Positions 25,485 to 37,889 are shown, counted from the stretch's first letter. The stretch is 64,000 nucleotides of DNA from Epiperipatus broadwayi (GCA_028023455.1 JAQFVV010006311.1:372001-436000); one strand, 5' to 3'. Made by a program: numbers and translations. The notes: generated by a model not told the origin, from the letters alone.

Positions 25485-26150
25485 GTAATATATATATTGT
25501 GGGAGATGATGATTAAGATCAACTGATAATTACTGGTCCAGCATGAAATACATATATTGAAGATCATTTATCATTTTCACATGTATGTTTTCATGTATAT
25601 CCTTTGTATAAGATGGAGTGGATGACTGAAAGGAGCTTAAAAGTTTGGGTTCAAATCACCTCTAATTACATCTAGCTTAAGTATATATACTATACTTGTA
25701 TTTAAATATTACAGATTCAGCATGTATGCTGTCCAACCATCTTCTGTATATTTAAAGTGATCTTAAGGTCCTACATATGAGGTGTCAGATTGACTTACAA
25801 TTAATATGGATATGATAACAAAATTAACAAACACAAGGGCTTGGGACATGTCACCAGAATTCCATTGATGTGGATGGCTGAAGAGTTGGAGAGTGGAGAA
25901 GATTGAAGCCTATCTATTTAAGTTTGAAGATTTTCTATTTTAAGATAAACCAAGCACTAATTATATATATGTGTGTGTGGAAGATGATGATCTGGACCAA
26001 GTGATGCATGCTGGTTCAGAATGAAATACTTCTATTGGAGATCATTTATCTTTGTCACATGTATGTGGTCACGTGTATTGGTTGTATAAGATGGAGTGGA
26101 TGACTGAAGGGAGCTTGAAACTATGGGTTCAAATCTCCTTTAAATATATA
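25485..26150 (-). repeat. RepA repeats, minus strand, one partial plus one full unit
   Basis: A partial unit (about 25485-25720) shows GAGATGATGATTAAGATC, CACATGTATGTTTTCATG and GATGGAGTGGATGACTG. It is followed by a fuller unit (about 25735-26150) with GATGGCTGAAGAGTTGG, GATGATGATCTGGACC, CACATGTATGTGGTCACG, GGATGACTGAAGGGAGC and GGGTTCAAATCTCC. The last block fits a tRNA B box (GGTTCRANNCC), so part of RepA may derive from a tRNA-like promoter. Between the units lies the same junction text (TATACTTGTATTTAAAT) as after the 6.3-kb copy. This supports tandem origin. Confidence 0.85.
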
Positions 26151-26390
26151 TAGTAAATACAATTCTCATAAATTTCAGTTACATCCCAACTATCTTTAAT
26201 ATCGAAAGAATTTTTAAATATATGTATAAATGCTTTTATATATATCAAATTTATTACGCATAAATAGATAATATTGTAATAACGTGAAAGCTAAAACCTT
26301 CAACAGATACGCCTTAAAAATGCTTACATGATAGCCAATAAGATGGAGTAATGTCATCACATGGACCTTATTATTTAAAAATTATTTCTA

Positions 26391-26509
26391 ATTTTTTTTT
26401 TTTTTTCCCATGTGTCATAGCATCGGCGGAACGCGAACCCACAACCGTCTGCAACCAACTACTTGCTTGCATGGCTGCTGCGATACCTCCCGGCTAACAA
26501 CGCAAGACA
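26391..26509 (-). mobile_element. tRNA-derived SINE, minus strand
   Basis: Minus strand: CTTGCGTTGTTAGCCGGGAGG (A-box region, damaged), GTGGGTTCGCGTTCC (B box), CGATGCTATGACACATG, then a poly(A) tail seen as a T-run at 26392-26406. It is the same family as the copies at 12.7 and 13.8 kb, sharing GATGCTATGACAC. The flanking AAAATT...TAATT strings are only loosely alike, so the target duplication is uncertain. Confidence 0.8.
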
Positions 26510-29500
26510 AAATTTGTCATTTAATTATAGGTTTTGTGCGAGTGCTACATATATCATATTACACTTTTTCAAATGACAAAAAATAGCTTTTTTTAAAAAT
26601 AAATTAAATCCTATCAAAGCACTTGTGTTTTCATTTAAAAAGACTTTTCACTTTTGGTCTAGATCTTTACTTAAAAGGAATGGGTCTAATATTGCATTTA
26701 ACTTAGCTATATGCAACAACTTAATTGGTCATCTGGTATCAAATGAAATTACTTTTTAATATAAATCATCATCTTTGTTAAGTGCGTCTAAGACTAGAGA
26801 ACGAGCAAAAGAAGCAGAAATAAATTAAAATAAAATTATATTTTTTACCTAAGAAAAAGTAAAATGAAAAAAAAGATATTGTGTTTATCAAACTTGATCA
26901 CATTTCTAAATGATTTGAAAATACTTTATTCTGAATATTTTTAACTTAGCTCATTTTTTAAATATCTTTTTCCGTAACAGTAATGGAAGGATTACAATAA
27001 TAATAATTCTTTGTTAGATATAATTTAAAACATATATTCACCGCATAAGTAAAAGACATTTGAAAAAAAAAAAAAACCTTGCAAGATTCATTACTAATTG
27101 ACTAACACTTTTCAGATGGCCCAGGAATTATTACTATTAAATTATTGTAATTTCAATTACAAGTATCAAATTTCTTGCATTCACATATTTAACAAACATC
27201 CATTTTAGATAAATGCATACTAATTGATATATAAACTTTATACTCTCTAATTTAATCTAATCTAATTAATGTCATTAATTAAGGTAACATTCCCAAATGT
27301 ATAACTGCAAGAAATATGCCATTTATTAAATTATAAGTAAACTTTTAAATTCAATTACAAATTTAATGACCTTCAATCATTCTCTTTTTTGACTTCATAC
27401 TAATTTGGTAGTTTGGAAGAAATAAAAATTATTGCTCTCAAAAATAAATACTTAATGCTTTGAATAAAACTAAGTGATTTTGAAGCAATAACATGACATG
27501 ACATGAAAAGCTAATAAAGATTTTTAAAAATATTTAAGTAGAAGTTTTGAACAAGTTTACCATAAAATATTTTTGAAATATGTGTCTTAATAATAATCAA
27601 ACATAATCAAAAATGATAATAGCCTGGTTGATTGATCAACCTATTACTAATCCTGAGGATGATTGCATCTTTCCAATCTCATAGTGTTAATCACAGTGAA
27701 TACTTTTCTGACTAGAAAAATATATACATTTAAGAAAAGAAATTCAGAAGAATTTTTTATTTTCTGAAGCTTATTATCAAGTGCTATTTTATCTTCTTTT
27801 TAAAACTAAAACATTTTCTAATAATATTTCCATTTGTCATTATAAAAAATAATGTAAGGGTTCTATTACTAGAGAGTTCACATGAAAACTCATATGAAAC
27901 TCAAGCCTTGAAATGACAGAATTGATCTTAAGTTCTAGAGTTCAACACTCCATTACTGGCCAAAACAGACAGGGTAGTTGTCATTCATCATTTCTTATCA
28001 TTATTCATCAAATTGATAAAATAGAGGTATATATTTTAATTCACTTTTAAAATGTTACTTCATTAAAGATAAAAACAAATTAAATTATTTAATTCCTTTT
28101 GCAAAAAGATTATTTAAATAAATTTTAAATCATGTTAAATAGCTATTGCTTTAAAATTCCATGTTAAAAGGATTGTAATTTGTGTCTATCATAAAATACA
28201 TTAACATTCTTATTAATCATTTATTAGCTTGGAGATTATTGAATAATTTTCAGAGATATAAAGTTTAACTTTAATTAAAGCTTAATGCATTTATTACTAA
28301 ATACAAGCATTATATATATATAATTAATTTAATTCCACCCTGTTTCTACTCATGAGTAATATTTTGGATAAATTACAAAATTTCTAATTTCTCAACTTGC
28401 ATAGAAAATAATTAATTAATTGTATGGATGAAGTTTTATAATAATAAGTCTAAGATATCACAACATTTTGATAAATTAAAATTACTGAAATATAAAATCA
28501 ATATGCATATTGAAATAAGTTGTTAGATTATCTTCAGAACTCTGATCATCATCAGCTTACATAATTTGATTACTTAAGTTGTCATAAGATAAGTAGTGAT
28601 GAACTAGATATTTTCTCTTAATGGCCAAAAAAAATGTTAGATAGCAAATAATAAACTTTTATTTATTTAATGAGATAAACACTAGCATTAACTGATAGAA
28701 TACTAACTTCTAGATTTTTTAAAGGGTCTGATTTTTTTCTCCTTCAATCCCTCTGTAAATATTTTATTCCATTGTTACAAACTACATAATTTCATAGATT
28801 ATAAGACTGAACCTCTGACAATCAAACAATCACACACATATAAATGTGTGTAATAAATTAAAATGGCAAAATCTAGAGCAAAAAATATCCTGGACACAAA
28901 TTTAATTTTACTGACTAACAATTTAACAATAAGTTGTAGAAAATAGCATAAAAAAATTTATATATAATAGATCATTTTAAAAATAGGTGCACACACTAAA
29001 TTGCATTATATGCCAAATAGTTTATATCTTTATATATACCTGACTATATTAAATGATTAAATACTAAGTCAAAACTAAGTACCATAGAGATAGTTATAAT
29101 ACACACACACACTATTTGAATAATCTTACACATATGTATATTATTAATCTAATATTTGATGTAAAAATATAAACTAAGCAGTAATTATTAAGTCTCTTAA
29201 TATAACCTTATTTAAAATAATATTGTAAATCTTGCCTAATTAAAGGTTAAACTAGTAATATTTCTGTTAAACATGATAACTTAGTTATTGTTCTCAATTT
29301 ATACAACCTGCAGATATGCATTCATTACTTTGCTTATTGATATTTTATTAATTGTGCTATGCCATATTCTTCAGGGCGGAGATTGCTAATATTTTAATAG
29401 TAGAGAGACAATTAGATGCTCTCATATAATCTTATATTGCTTTTTAGCACACACAATCTCCAATCTGAAAACCTACTTTTATATATGTTAAGCTACAATG

Positions 29501-29845
29501 TTTTAACTTAGTATAATTCAGGTTTGTATCTTTAATCATTATATTAGTTAAATAATAGCAAGAATGATATGGAAGCATATTATGAGTAACTAGTTAAGTC
29601 CAAAATATGATTTACTCCTCCTTAGTTTAACTATATAGATTAATTGGTAAACTTAGCATGTTTTAATTATGCTAATTTACGAATGGGCATATAGTAGTTT
29701 TGCAGATCAAAACTAAAGATTTAGCACTTTATTAATTTGATATTTAGAAAGCATTGTGAATGTGTCTTTAGGAAGTACATTGTGCATTATGCCTTGCTAT
29801 ATTCTTATTAAAATGGGCTTTGGTTTTAAGGGCCACCCCATTATT
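26510..29845. other. AT-rich intergenic stretch, nothing recognised
   Basis: Over 3 kb of A/T-rich DNA with short CA or TA tracts (28310, 28832, 29100). No ORF, RNA or transposon signature could be supported. Confidence 0.5.
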
Positions 29846-29847
29846 CT

Positions 29848-29972
29848 TAGTTTGGACAGCTCTTTTTTAAAACTGGAACACAAGGGTTCAGAAATGTATA
29901 TTAAGCAGCTAGTTTGACAGCTCTTTTAGAACTGTAACATGAGGGTCCAAAATTGTATATTAAGCTGCTCCA
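29848..29972 (+). repeat. Two-copy tandem repeat, ~60 bp
   Basis: AGTTTGGACAGCTCTTTT...GTATATTAAGCAGCT is followed at once by AGTTTGACAGCTCTTTT...GTATATTAAGCTGCT. The copies differ at several sites, so this is an old local duplication. Confidence 0.8.
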
Positions 29973-32383
29973 ATCACCTAAACTAAATGTTCTTATATTT
30001 TATGATAGCAACTCATACTGTTCACAGGAACCGAGTACTTGATACTGAATCCCATGAATAACTGCACATTTGAGTTGTACTGTAGTCTCAGAAGCTACAC
30101 TGCAAATCACTAGTTCGCCTTCCTTTATATTATTCAGTTCAGAATTGATCTGAACTCCAGATCTAGTTTATATAAACAATCTGCATAGGGAGCACACTTA
30201 TTGCTCATTATGTAATATTAATAAATAAGTCATACTTAATGTTGTCATTCTTGTCTTAGCAAACCTTGGCATGATGTTGCATATGTCAGGCATATTAACT
30301 GTAGATAGCCAAATGAATAAAGTGGCAATAATAATTAATTAATAAAATGTATAAAGTGTAAATAGAGATGAGATTTTGTACCCATCCATTCATCATTATA
30401 CACCTGCTATTTAACTTCATACACTATTGCCATATTGTTATTATTGATTTCTTTTAATAAATATATATAAATGTATTCATGTTCAGCATCTTATTCAATG
30501 CTCATTCCATTCAACCCAATTTTCTAATTTATCATCTCATTCATTTAACAACCATAGGTATGTGTCTATATAATAGTTATGATATTAATCATTATAATTC
30601 GAGTTTTGTGCTCCACCCTTTACTACTGCAGGCATGCAAATTAAGGAATTCTGAGTGTGGCCTCATATATGTCATCCATAGGGTAGTAAATCATAAAGTG
30701 TTGGTGAAGGGACTAAAGTGTGGTCTGATTCAAGGTCTCAATTCCTCATCTAGATCAGCCTTGGGATAATTTGTCAAAACTCTGGATTTTGTTGTGTGAA
30801 TGTCAAATATGACCATTACAATATGTAATCAAATATTCTTTACATGAAATCTATGACTAAAATATATAAATAACTATGTCAGAGGATATTTATTAAAGTT
30901 TATGTCTCAATCTATTCAAGTGACCAAATCATTATTTAATTTAGTCCCTATATTTGTTTATGATAATTCATACTTTAAGAATTCATTATGGCTGGGTTGC
31001 CTGAGATCATGCTTATTATATATAAACCCCTTTTCATTATAAGTTGCCTGCTCTTTCATTTCACTATCAGTCATTCATCAATCATTTTAATCTCCATATC
31101 CTTAAGTATTATCATAGTATTCTATATAGCAATCCCCATTGTTTAGTTGGATTGTCTCATTTAGATGTAAGATATCATGTCTCTCCCTGTGTCTCGGGGC
31201 CTGGAAAGAATTCAATTCATTTGTATCACCAAAGATCTTGTTCATGTGATTTTAGATTTGGGAAGTGGGCAAATAAGTTAAAATTCATGATTGCTCCTGA
31301 ACTGTGTGTGTCTCAGGCATGACTGAATTTGAAGTACTTTTGCTCAGGTCCCAGGTCTTCTTGAATGAACATACAAATCTGACTAGTACAATAGTTATGT
31401 TCTTTAGAAAACATTAGTTAAACTTCCAAGATATCACCACCCACTCAAAAATAATAAAAATAAATAAACCCAATATGAGAAAGAATCAAATTTGATAAGA
31501 ACAGCTTTTATTTATTTTGATGATAATAAGCACTATCTCTTGTTTTAGAGGATTATACTGCATCAAGTTCATAATTCCTTCAACCTTTTATTGAATTTTC
31601 ACCAGTTAATACCAAATATTAATTAATGGAAATAATAACTCTAAATATGGTATTTCATAAATGACTATGCTAGTTTAGTAAGTATTTTATCAAAGCACTA
31701 TTTAATCCAAGAATGAGAATTAAATGATAATAGTTTGTTTAATCTTAACAACTGCTTTATTAAGCTAGCTTATACTATTATCAAATATATTAATCTCACA
31801 TAATAACCAAAATTAACAAACAAATGAAGATCTAAACAGTATATCAATTAGACATCTTGATGAATATGTTAAAATATTTTTTTAATTCTCCACTCTATTA
31901 AGGATGGGATGATATTTCAGAAATATTAGTTTTAGAATTGTTCTTGATGAATAGTTCTCTTCAACTTTTCAAACAATCATAAATACTAATAATAACTCTA
32001 AAATTTTAACCTGTCTTAAATATTAATGATGAAATGACACAGTTCCCATCTTTATATATGATTTCAATATCAGGGAAGAAAAAAATTGATAAAATTTATA
32101 TTATATAAAAAAATAAGAAACAAATTTAATATTTATTTGCATGCATATATATGTAACACAAAGTTCACATGCATCTCATTGCAGACAAATATTAACTCGA
32201 ACATTCTTTCCATTCTGGCATATGGCAGATTTTTTCATGTTTCACAGATATAGTCTGGGTTAACTAGAATTATAATCTTAAACCCAATCACATTGTAGTT
32301 TCCTTTAGTTACTTGAACGATGATGAATTTATATGTTTTATAATAGCTTTTGATCTTTATTGAGTTATGCAACATTTTAACAG
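29973..32383. other. Intergenic stretch with two less AT-biased patches
   Basis: No gene is supported. Patches at about 30620-30780 and 31140-31380 are less AT-biased. They carry open stretches of 96 and 92 aa without recognisable motifs, and may be old dispersed repeats. The rest is A/T-rich. Confidence 0.4.
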
Positions 32384-32554
32384 CAAGACAGGCAGTTTTG
32401 AAATTAGATCAACATACATTTCAATTCATAAATACTGCAACAGGTAACTCCCCTCTTCTAAATGTTACATGGATCAATGAAGGCAAGATATATTTTCAGT
32501 GTGCTTTGGCCAAACATGTAAACCAAACTAGAGTCAGAAGCTTGTTTCTCATTG
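32384..32554 (+). CDS. Possible internal exon of an unrecognised secreted or membrane protein
   Basis: The segment is preceded by TTTTAACAG (a plausible acceptor) and followed by GTATGT (a strong donor), is 171 bp long and stays open. It starts at the second base of a codon and ends after the first base of one, so both flanking introns would be phase 1, the pattern of shuffled extracellular modules. The translation has ordinary protein composition, unlike the Ile/Lys/Asn-heavy chance ORFs around it. It includes FINTATGNSPLLNVTWINEG, then KIYFQC, and two N-glycosylation sequons (NVT, NQT). I do not recognise the family; W...C spacing is loosely Ig-like. No neighbouring exon was identified, and an unknown transposon is the main alternative. 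Confidence 0.35.
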
Positions 32555-32981
32555 GTATGTGGCAATACTTAAAACTATTTTCTAAATTTTATTAAAATGG
32601 ACTGGTTTAACTTACAATAGGATTCATTGTATCAAAGAGCCTATATATGATGTGGAATTGTTATTTTTGTCCAATTCATTTGGAGTATATTGAAATGTGT
32701 CTCTTAAAACAAATTACTATAATTTCTTTTGTCTTGATTCAGTATTCTGGTGGAGTCTGATTTTGTTTTTCTTTCCAAGTCCTTTTATAGTTTCTCCTCA
32801 AGCATGGTTTACTGCTTTCAAAAAAATATTTTCATTGACTAATTCACTAATCCGGCCATCTTATAAGCTTTTAAACTATTGATATTTTAATTATCTCTTG
32901 CTTATTGTTAATTAACTTTAATTATTTTAGGTTTATTCCAAAACCAGTTTTGATTACTTTGACAACAAAAATTACTTTTAT
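32555..32981. other. Intergenic stretch downstream of the possible exon
   Basis: A/T-rich. A short open stretch at 32697-32882 is rich in Phe and Leu and has no motif. If the exon is real this would be intron. Confidence 0.4.
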
Positions 32982-32990
32982 TACACTTTA

Positions 32991-33475
32991 TATAAGCATT
33001 TGAGTCATAGCAATAAGAGGATTCCTTTTATTCCTGCATAAATACTATATCTTGTATTGGTGAGAAAGTATTCATTTATTATTAACACTCGCAAAGCGTA
33101 TGCACAATTAGCTTAAAAAGGCTGATATTTGAATGTATACAATTGTAAACATATGCTATATAAAATAAATGCTTATTTACATATGATTAAGTTTCAGTTG
33201 GAATGACGTTTAGTAAATTCTAGATAATTTCACCCGCATCATTCATTCAGACATCGTATATAGTAATTTAAAGTGACGGTTCCATCCTCACGCTTTACTT
33301 GCCAGTACTTCAGATTTGCTCATATATAAGCATTTGAGTCGTAGGAATAAGAGGATTCCTTTTATTCCTGCATAAATACTATATCTTGTATTGGTGAGAA
33401 AGTATTCATTTATTATTAACACTCGCAAAGCGTATGCACAATTTGCTTTAAAAGGCTGATATTTGAATGTATACA
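32991..33475 (+). repeat. 334-bp-unit repeat, 1.45 units, LTR-like arrangement
   Basis: A 151-bp segment, TATAAGCATTTGAGTC...TTTGAATGTATAC, occurs at 32991-33141 and again at 33325-33475, with 183 bp between. That makes a terminal-direct-repeat element of period 334 bp. TACACTTTA stands just before (32982-32990) and at the end of the second copy (33473-33481), as a possible 9-bp target duplication. The copies differ only at a few sites. The unit is CpG-richer than its surroundings (CTCGCAAAGCGTATGC, GTGACGGTTCC). A minus-strand 62-aa ORF here is the repeat read in frame. It could be a miniature LTR element or an inserted circle. Confidence 0.85.
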
Positions 33476-33481
33476 CTTTAT

Positions 33482-35250
33482 TTAATATTTACAACTCGGA
33501 TTGAACAATCTTATTCTATAAATTGATATTATTTATGTTTGCAAATTACTATTTCCCACCCTAAATCATGCAAGTGGATATTGAAATGTAAACTGTTTTG
33601 CATACATATATAAGAATAATTGATTTTAATACTTTTTTATTCTGATCGTTTTATTGAAATAAATGACTATTTAAACTTAGTCAAAATATGTGTTTTTGGT
33701 GGACATATTTTCCATTATTTATTTTAAACAACCATTTATTTACTCTATCCCCACCTTTGTTTATTAATTTCTTTGACTGTGTGAAAAAATATTAACGTAT
33801 TTCTCATTGCCTCCTTAATTTTCTAATTTCTTATTATTTTTCAACTTACATATATCAAGCTGCTTTGCGATATGATTCATGGTCGTCATATTATATATAC
33901 AGTACTGTCAATGAAAGTTTTAAATTTATTTAAAAAGGGTGGTAGTGAAGAAGTTGGCGATTAAATTTTTTTTTTATATTTAAATAAAATCAAATATTTT
34001 ATCTAAAGCCGGCATTTAAAAAAATAAAAGATCACAGTCTTTCTTTGAATTGTTAATTCAATTTTTTTATTTTTGTAAGAATTTAATAAATGCATAAGTT
34101 AACTTTTTCAAAAGTAAAAAAAAAAAACTCCGATAAGAAATCTAAAAATGAGTAGAGCAAACATTGATTTTTTTTTTTTAATTCAAAGACATAAATATTT
34201 TACGAGTAATCATAAAAAGAGTTATTTTTAAATATATTTTAAGATATATTTACTAAACCAGATTAAATAATGATATAATTATTTGCTTCATAATATTATA
34301 ATAAACGCCTTTCAAGTATAGAGCAAACATCCTTTATTAAAAAAAAAAAACTATCATCATTAATTTAGACTTGCTTGAATCTAGAATAGAATGTAATTAA
34401 AAGTTTATATATTTACACACATATTATTTTTAAAAGTGTAACTAAAAGATCTTGACAACTTTATTTTTAAAAAAGTAAACAAATGATTAAGATGTTAATT
34501 CAATTATAAAACGTCTTCAAAAATAAAATAATTTTAAATTTAAAATTTTTAATTACCAATAAATAATTTTAATGTTAAAAGTATTTTATTAATTTTCAAT
34601 AAAAAATAAAAGATGCGTTTAAACACTCTATTTATATATAATGCAGACTTTAAATCTTTTTACATCCTTGTAATCTATATCAATTATACTATTTAGATAA
34701 GAAATAATCTAATGACATAATGCCACAACACAGAGATAGCGTCTCTAGCGACCACATAGCAGGTCGGGTTAAAGTACCAAAATATATTATATACATTAAA
34801 AAAAAATCTCCAAAGATACTCTTTTACTTTGTAATGTCTCAATGTATTTTTTCTATCATATTTAACCCATAAACTAATTTTTGTCACCCTCCTCTAAGCC
34901 TCTTGTTACTCTTTCTAAAGCAATAGAATTCAAGTCTTTTTCATTTATTGATAATGCTATTATTTGATTATTATTTTTAAATTTTATTTCAAAACTACAG
35001 AGCGCTGTAATTACTGACTGATAAACTGCAGAATACAAACTGATTTCTGCTTACTAAGTACTTTTTAAAATCAATTAATAAAAAAAAACTTGAAAAAATT
35101 TGTCTCTTATTTACTACAAATAGACATTTTAACATGCTGTATTTAGAAAGTTCTTTTGAAATTAATCTACATTTATAGATCATAGATGAATGGTTACAAG
35201 AGATGCATTATAGACAGGCTAATGCAAGAAAATTTTCAGAAACAAAGAAG
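33482..35250. other. AT-rich intergenic stretch, nothing recognised
   Basis: Many A and T homopolymers. ORFs at 34693 and 34995 on the minus strand show no motif. No repeat boundary was found. Confidence 0.45.
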
Positions 35251-35254
35251 TGAT

Positions 35255-36790
35255 TTATGCATTTTCGAAATTTTTTGTTTGTTCATCAAAATTTATTTGT
35301 ATTATACAGCTTCTATATGATAGAAAGAGAAGCGGTGCTATTATTAAAAGTTGAAAATCTGGGGTATTTAAAAGAAAAACTAGTGTTAAACAAGGATTGG
35401 TACTCGCTTCAATATTGTTTTTGATTTTTATGACTGCAGTCTTTGTAATGGTTTACAGAATGTACTTAATGTTTTGAATGTAACAAAAAGAAAGAATTTG
35501 ATTTAATAATTAATGTTCAAAAAACCAAGTTTTTTATCAGCCTGAGATGAAAGAAAACTCATAGCAATTTTTAGCTCATATGATTATAAACTTGAAAATG
35601 CAAACCAATTTAAAACCTTTATAGTTTTATAAATAAAAAGGTGGACTTGGATGTTGAAGTACACCACAGGCTTCGGTATTGCATCACAGGAAAATAATTA
35701 CTGCAATTAACTTAGCTGTATATTGGAGATGATATTTTACTTTATTTTTAAATGGAAGTAAGTCTTTGACACCTTATTAATGCAACATAAAGGCAAAAAA
35801 ATTTCATTTAAGGATATTCCAAACAAAGGGAGTAAATCACTTTTCCTCAAGCTATTACTTAAAAGCACTCTAAATATTGAAGAAAGGACTCAAGAATAGA
35901 ATGAATTCACCTACTCTTGAAAGCTGTGGTGTTTATAAGCACACCTTTATCAACAGTGTTGGTAATTCAGAATGAAATTAATTTATCAACCAGATGAATA
36001 TGGCACTTAAGAGTCATTAAACTCATAATTAATAACACAAGGCTGGAGAAAGCATCTCACTTTTAACATGTACAGTGTAATAATTAAACAAGATTTTACA
36101 TGCAAAATTTAAATTAAACATAGCTCAATTGTATATGTAAACAAAGGGAGTAAATCAGTTTTTCTCAGGCTAAATGTTGAATTACCAACAATGTTGCCAA
36201 AGGTATGCCTATAAACACCAGAGCAACTAAGAATAGATGGATTCATTCTATTCTTGATTCCTTTGTTCAATATTTAGAGTGCTTTTAAGTCATAGCTTGA
36301 GGGAAAATGATTTATTCCCTTTTTTACATATACATAAGATTTTACAAATACAATGGCAAGATTGTAAATCCAATCAGTATAAGAATCCATTATTATAAAA
36401 TAAAATCTCCATTGAATTGAACATAAAATGAATGAACAATGCAATACTTAATCAAAGTGTGTTTTATGGTGAACTTGAACATGGTTTTTATGGGAGACAT
36501 AGATCTTGTTTACATTACAAGGATTATCCAAAGCCTTTTATAAAAGAAATACGATATTGATTGTTTCAATTGCTAAGATATAGTGGAATATAGAATACAT
36601 TGAAGAGCTACAGTTAGACATTGGTGTTGAAGTATTTCAGAAAGACAACTCTTCTGCTAATGAGATTTAAAAGATAGAATCACAAAATATCAAACAAGTA
36701 AAAAAATGAATCAAGATATGAAGCATATGTGATTCACAGATTAGTTTATTTGATCATTGTAAAACTAATTTCCAGAGCAGTTTTTTTTCT
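35255..36790 (+). pseudogene. LINE C relic interrupted by a foldback element
   Basis: Pieces of one non-LTR retrotransposon in order on the plus strand, in several frames. First comes SVKQGLVLASILFLIFMTAV (about 35375-35440), the RT block usually written GVKQGCVLAPTLF. Then come NVQKTKF near 35515 and YKLENANQFKTFIV at about 35588, the usual VDQFKYLGS region. After the foldback (35823-36330) come VFYGELEHG (about 36461), KAFIKE-like text (about 36520), WRATV and VFQKDN near 36600-36650, and a zinc-finger-like remnant (CDSQISLFDHC, about 36728). The polymerase FADD box itself was not found. Dead copy; the clade was not resolved beyond jockey/CR1-like. Confidence 0.7.
35823..36330. mobile_element. 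Foldback element inside LINE C, ~150-bp arms
   Basis: AACAAAGGGAGTAAATCACTT...GTTGGTAATTCA (35824-35970) is repeated in reverse complement at about 36170-36325 (GAATTACCAACA...GATTTATTCCC). Shared blocks are AAAAGCACTCTAAATATTGA and TCAAGAATAGAATGAAT. An extra direct copy of AACAAAGGGAGTAAATCAG sits at 36139, so the inner end of the right arm starts with a second terminus. This suggests a rearranged or double element. No ORF. Confidence 0.82.
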
Positions 36791-36799
36791 TTCTTTTTC

Positions 36800-37565
36800 T
36801 TTGGTATTGGATTAGTTATATTTGTTTACCAGTGGCAATGTATGTGTATGTATGTAAATTTAAGGATATATTTTATTTAATTTTTTTATACTAAAGATGT
36901 ATTCATCGGAAGTTCAATGACTTCACAATTATTGAGTATATTACAGGTTTGTTAAACCCAATATGTCACAAATAGGTACAGTCTTTTTGTTATTTTATTA
37001 GTTGATTATATCTCTTGTGTAGTAAAAAAAAATTACTGAGACTCTTCTACATATTTTTATATGGAGAGGTTTACCTTTCTTTAATATCATTTTTTTTATT
37101 TATAATTTTAATGATAATTGCAGAAAATTACAACAACAGAAAAAAAAACGCTAAACTCCTAGAAAGAAAGTAATCATAAACTACTATTATATTAAATGTT
37201 TTTATGGATAGACAAAATAAATAGAATAATATTATAGTGCTAAAAGATAGGCCCTCATATCTGAAAGCACTCAACATGATAATGAGAATAAGACTATGAT
37301 ATTTTTAATACTGTTAAACCTGCAAGATGCATCTTAATTCGGCCATTTGAAGGTTAAATGTCATTCTCATTATGTGGGAAATGAAAACATGAAGCACCAA
37401 GACTGCCATTAATATTATAATTTATAATATTAGAAGAAGAATGAATTAAAGGAAACTTAATGTGAAAAAGATAGAAATAGATTATGTACACACTAATATT
37501 TTAAAATTACCGAAAAAAATATTATGGACTGGAAGATAATAGATAACAAAAAATAAATATTATGA
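36800..37565. other. AT-rich intergenic stretch, nothing recognised
   Basis: No motif, ORF or repeat boundary seen between LINE C and the second 334-bp-unit locus. Confidence 0.5.
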
Positions 37566-37566
37566 C

Positions 37567-37887
37567 TAAGGCTGATATTTGAATGTATACAATTGTAAAC
37601 ATACGCTATATAAAATAAATGCTTATTTACATATGATTAAGTTTCAGTTGAAATGACGTTTAGTAAATTCTAGACAATTTCACCCACGTCATTCATTCAG
37701 ACCGTATATAGTAATTTAAAGTGACGGTTCCATCCTCACGCTTTACTTTCCAGTACTTCAGATTTGCTCATATATAAGCATTTGAGTCGAATACTATATC
37801 TTGTATTGGTAAGAAAGTATTCATTTATTATTAACACTCGCAAAGCGTATGCACAATTAGCTTAAAAAAGGCTGATATTTGAATGTG
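37567..37887 (+). repeat. 334-bp-unit repeat, second locus in another phase
   Basis: Starts at AAGGCTGATATTTGAATG, which is the end of the 151-bp segment at 33 kb. It runs through the 183-bp middle (GTTTCAGTTGAAATGACG, GTGACGGTTCCATCCTCACG), then the 151-bp segment with an internal deletion of the GTAGGAATAAGAGG part, and ends again at AAGGCTGATATTTGAATG. The locus is thus a circular permutation of the first. It has a ~19-bp terminal overlap instead of 151 bp. Confidence 0.85.
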
Positions 37888-37889
37888 AG

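Noticed and set aside
32991-33475. Hammerhead ribozyme in the 334-bp element (retrozyme hypothesis)
   Set aside because: I looked for CTGANGA with a following GAAA on both strands. The nearest text on the minus strand is CTGAATGA followed by GAAA, which breaks the core, and stems I and III do not pair.
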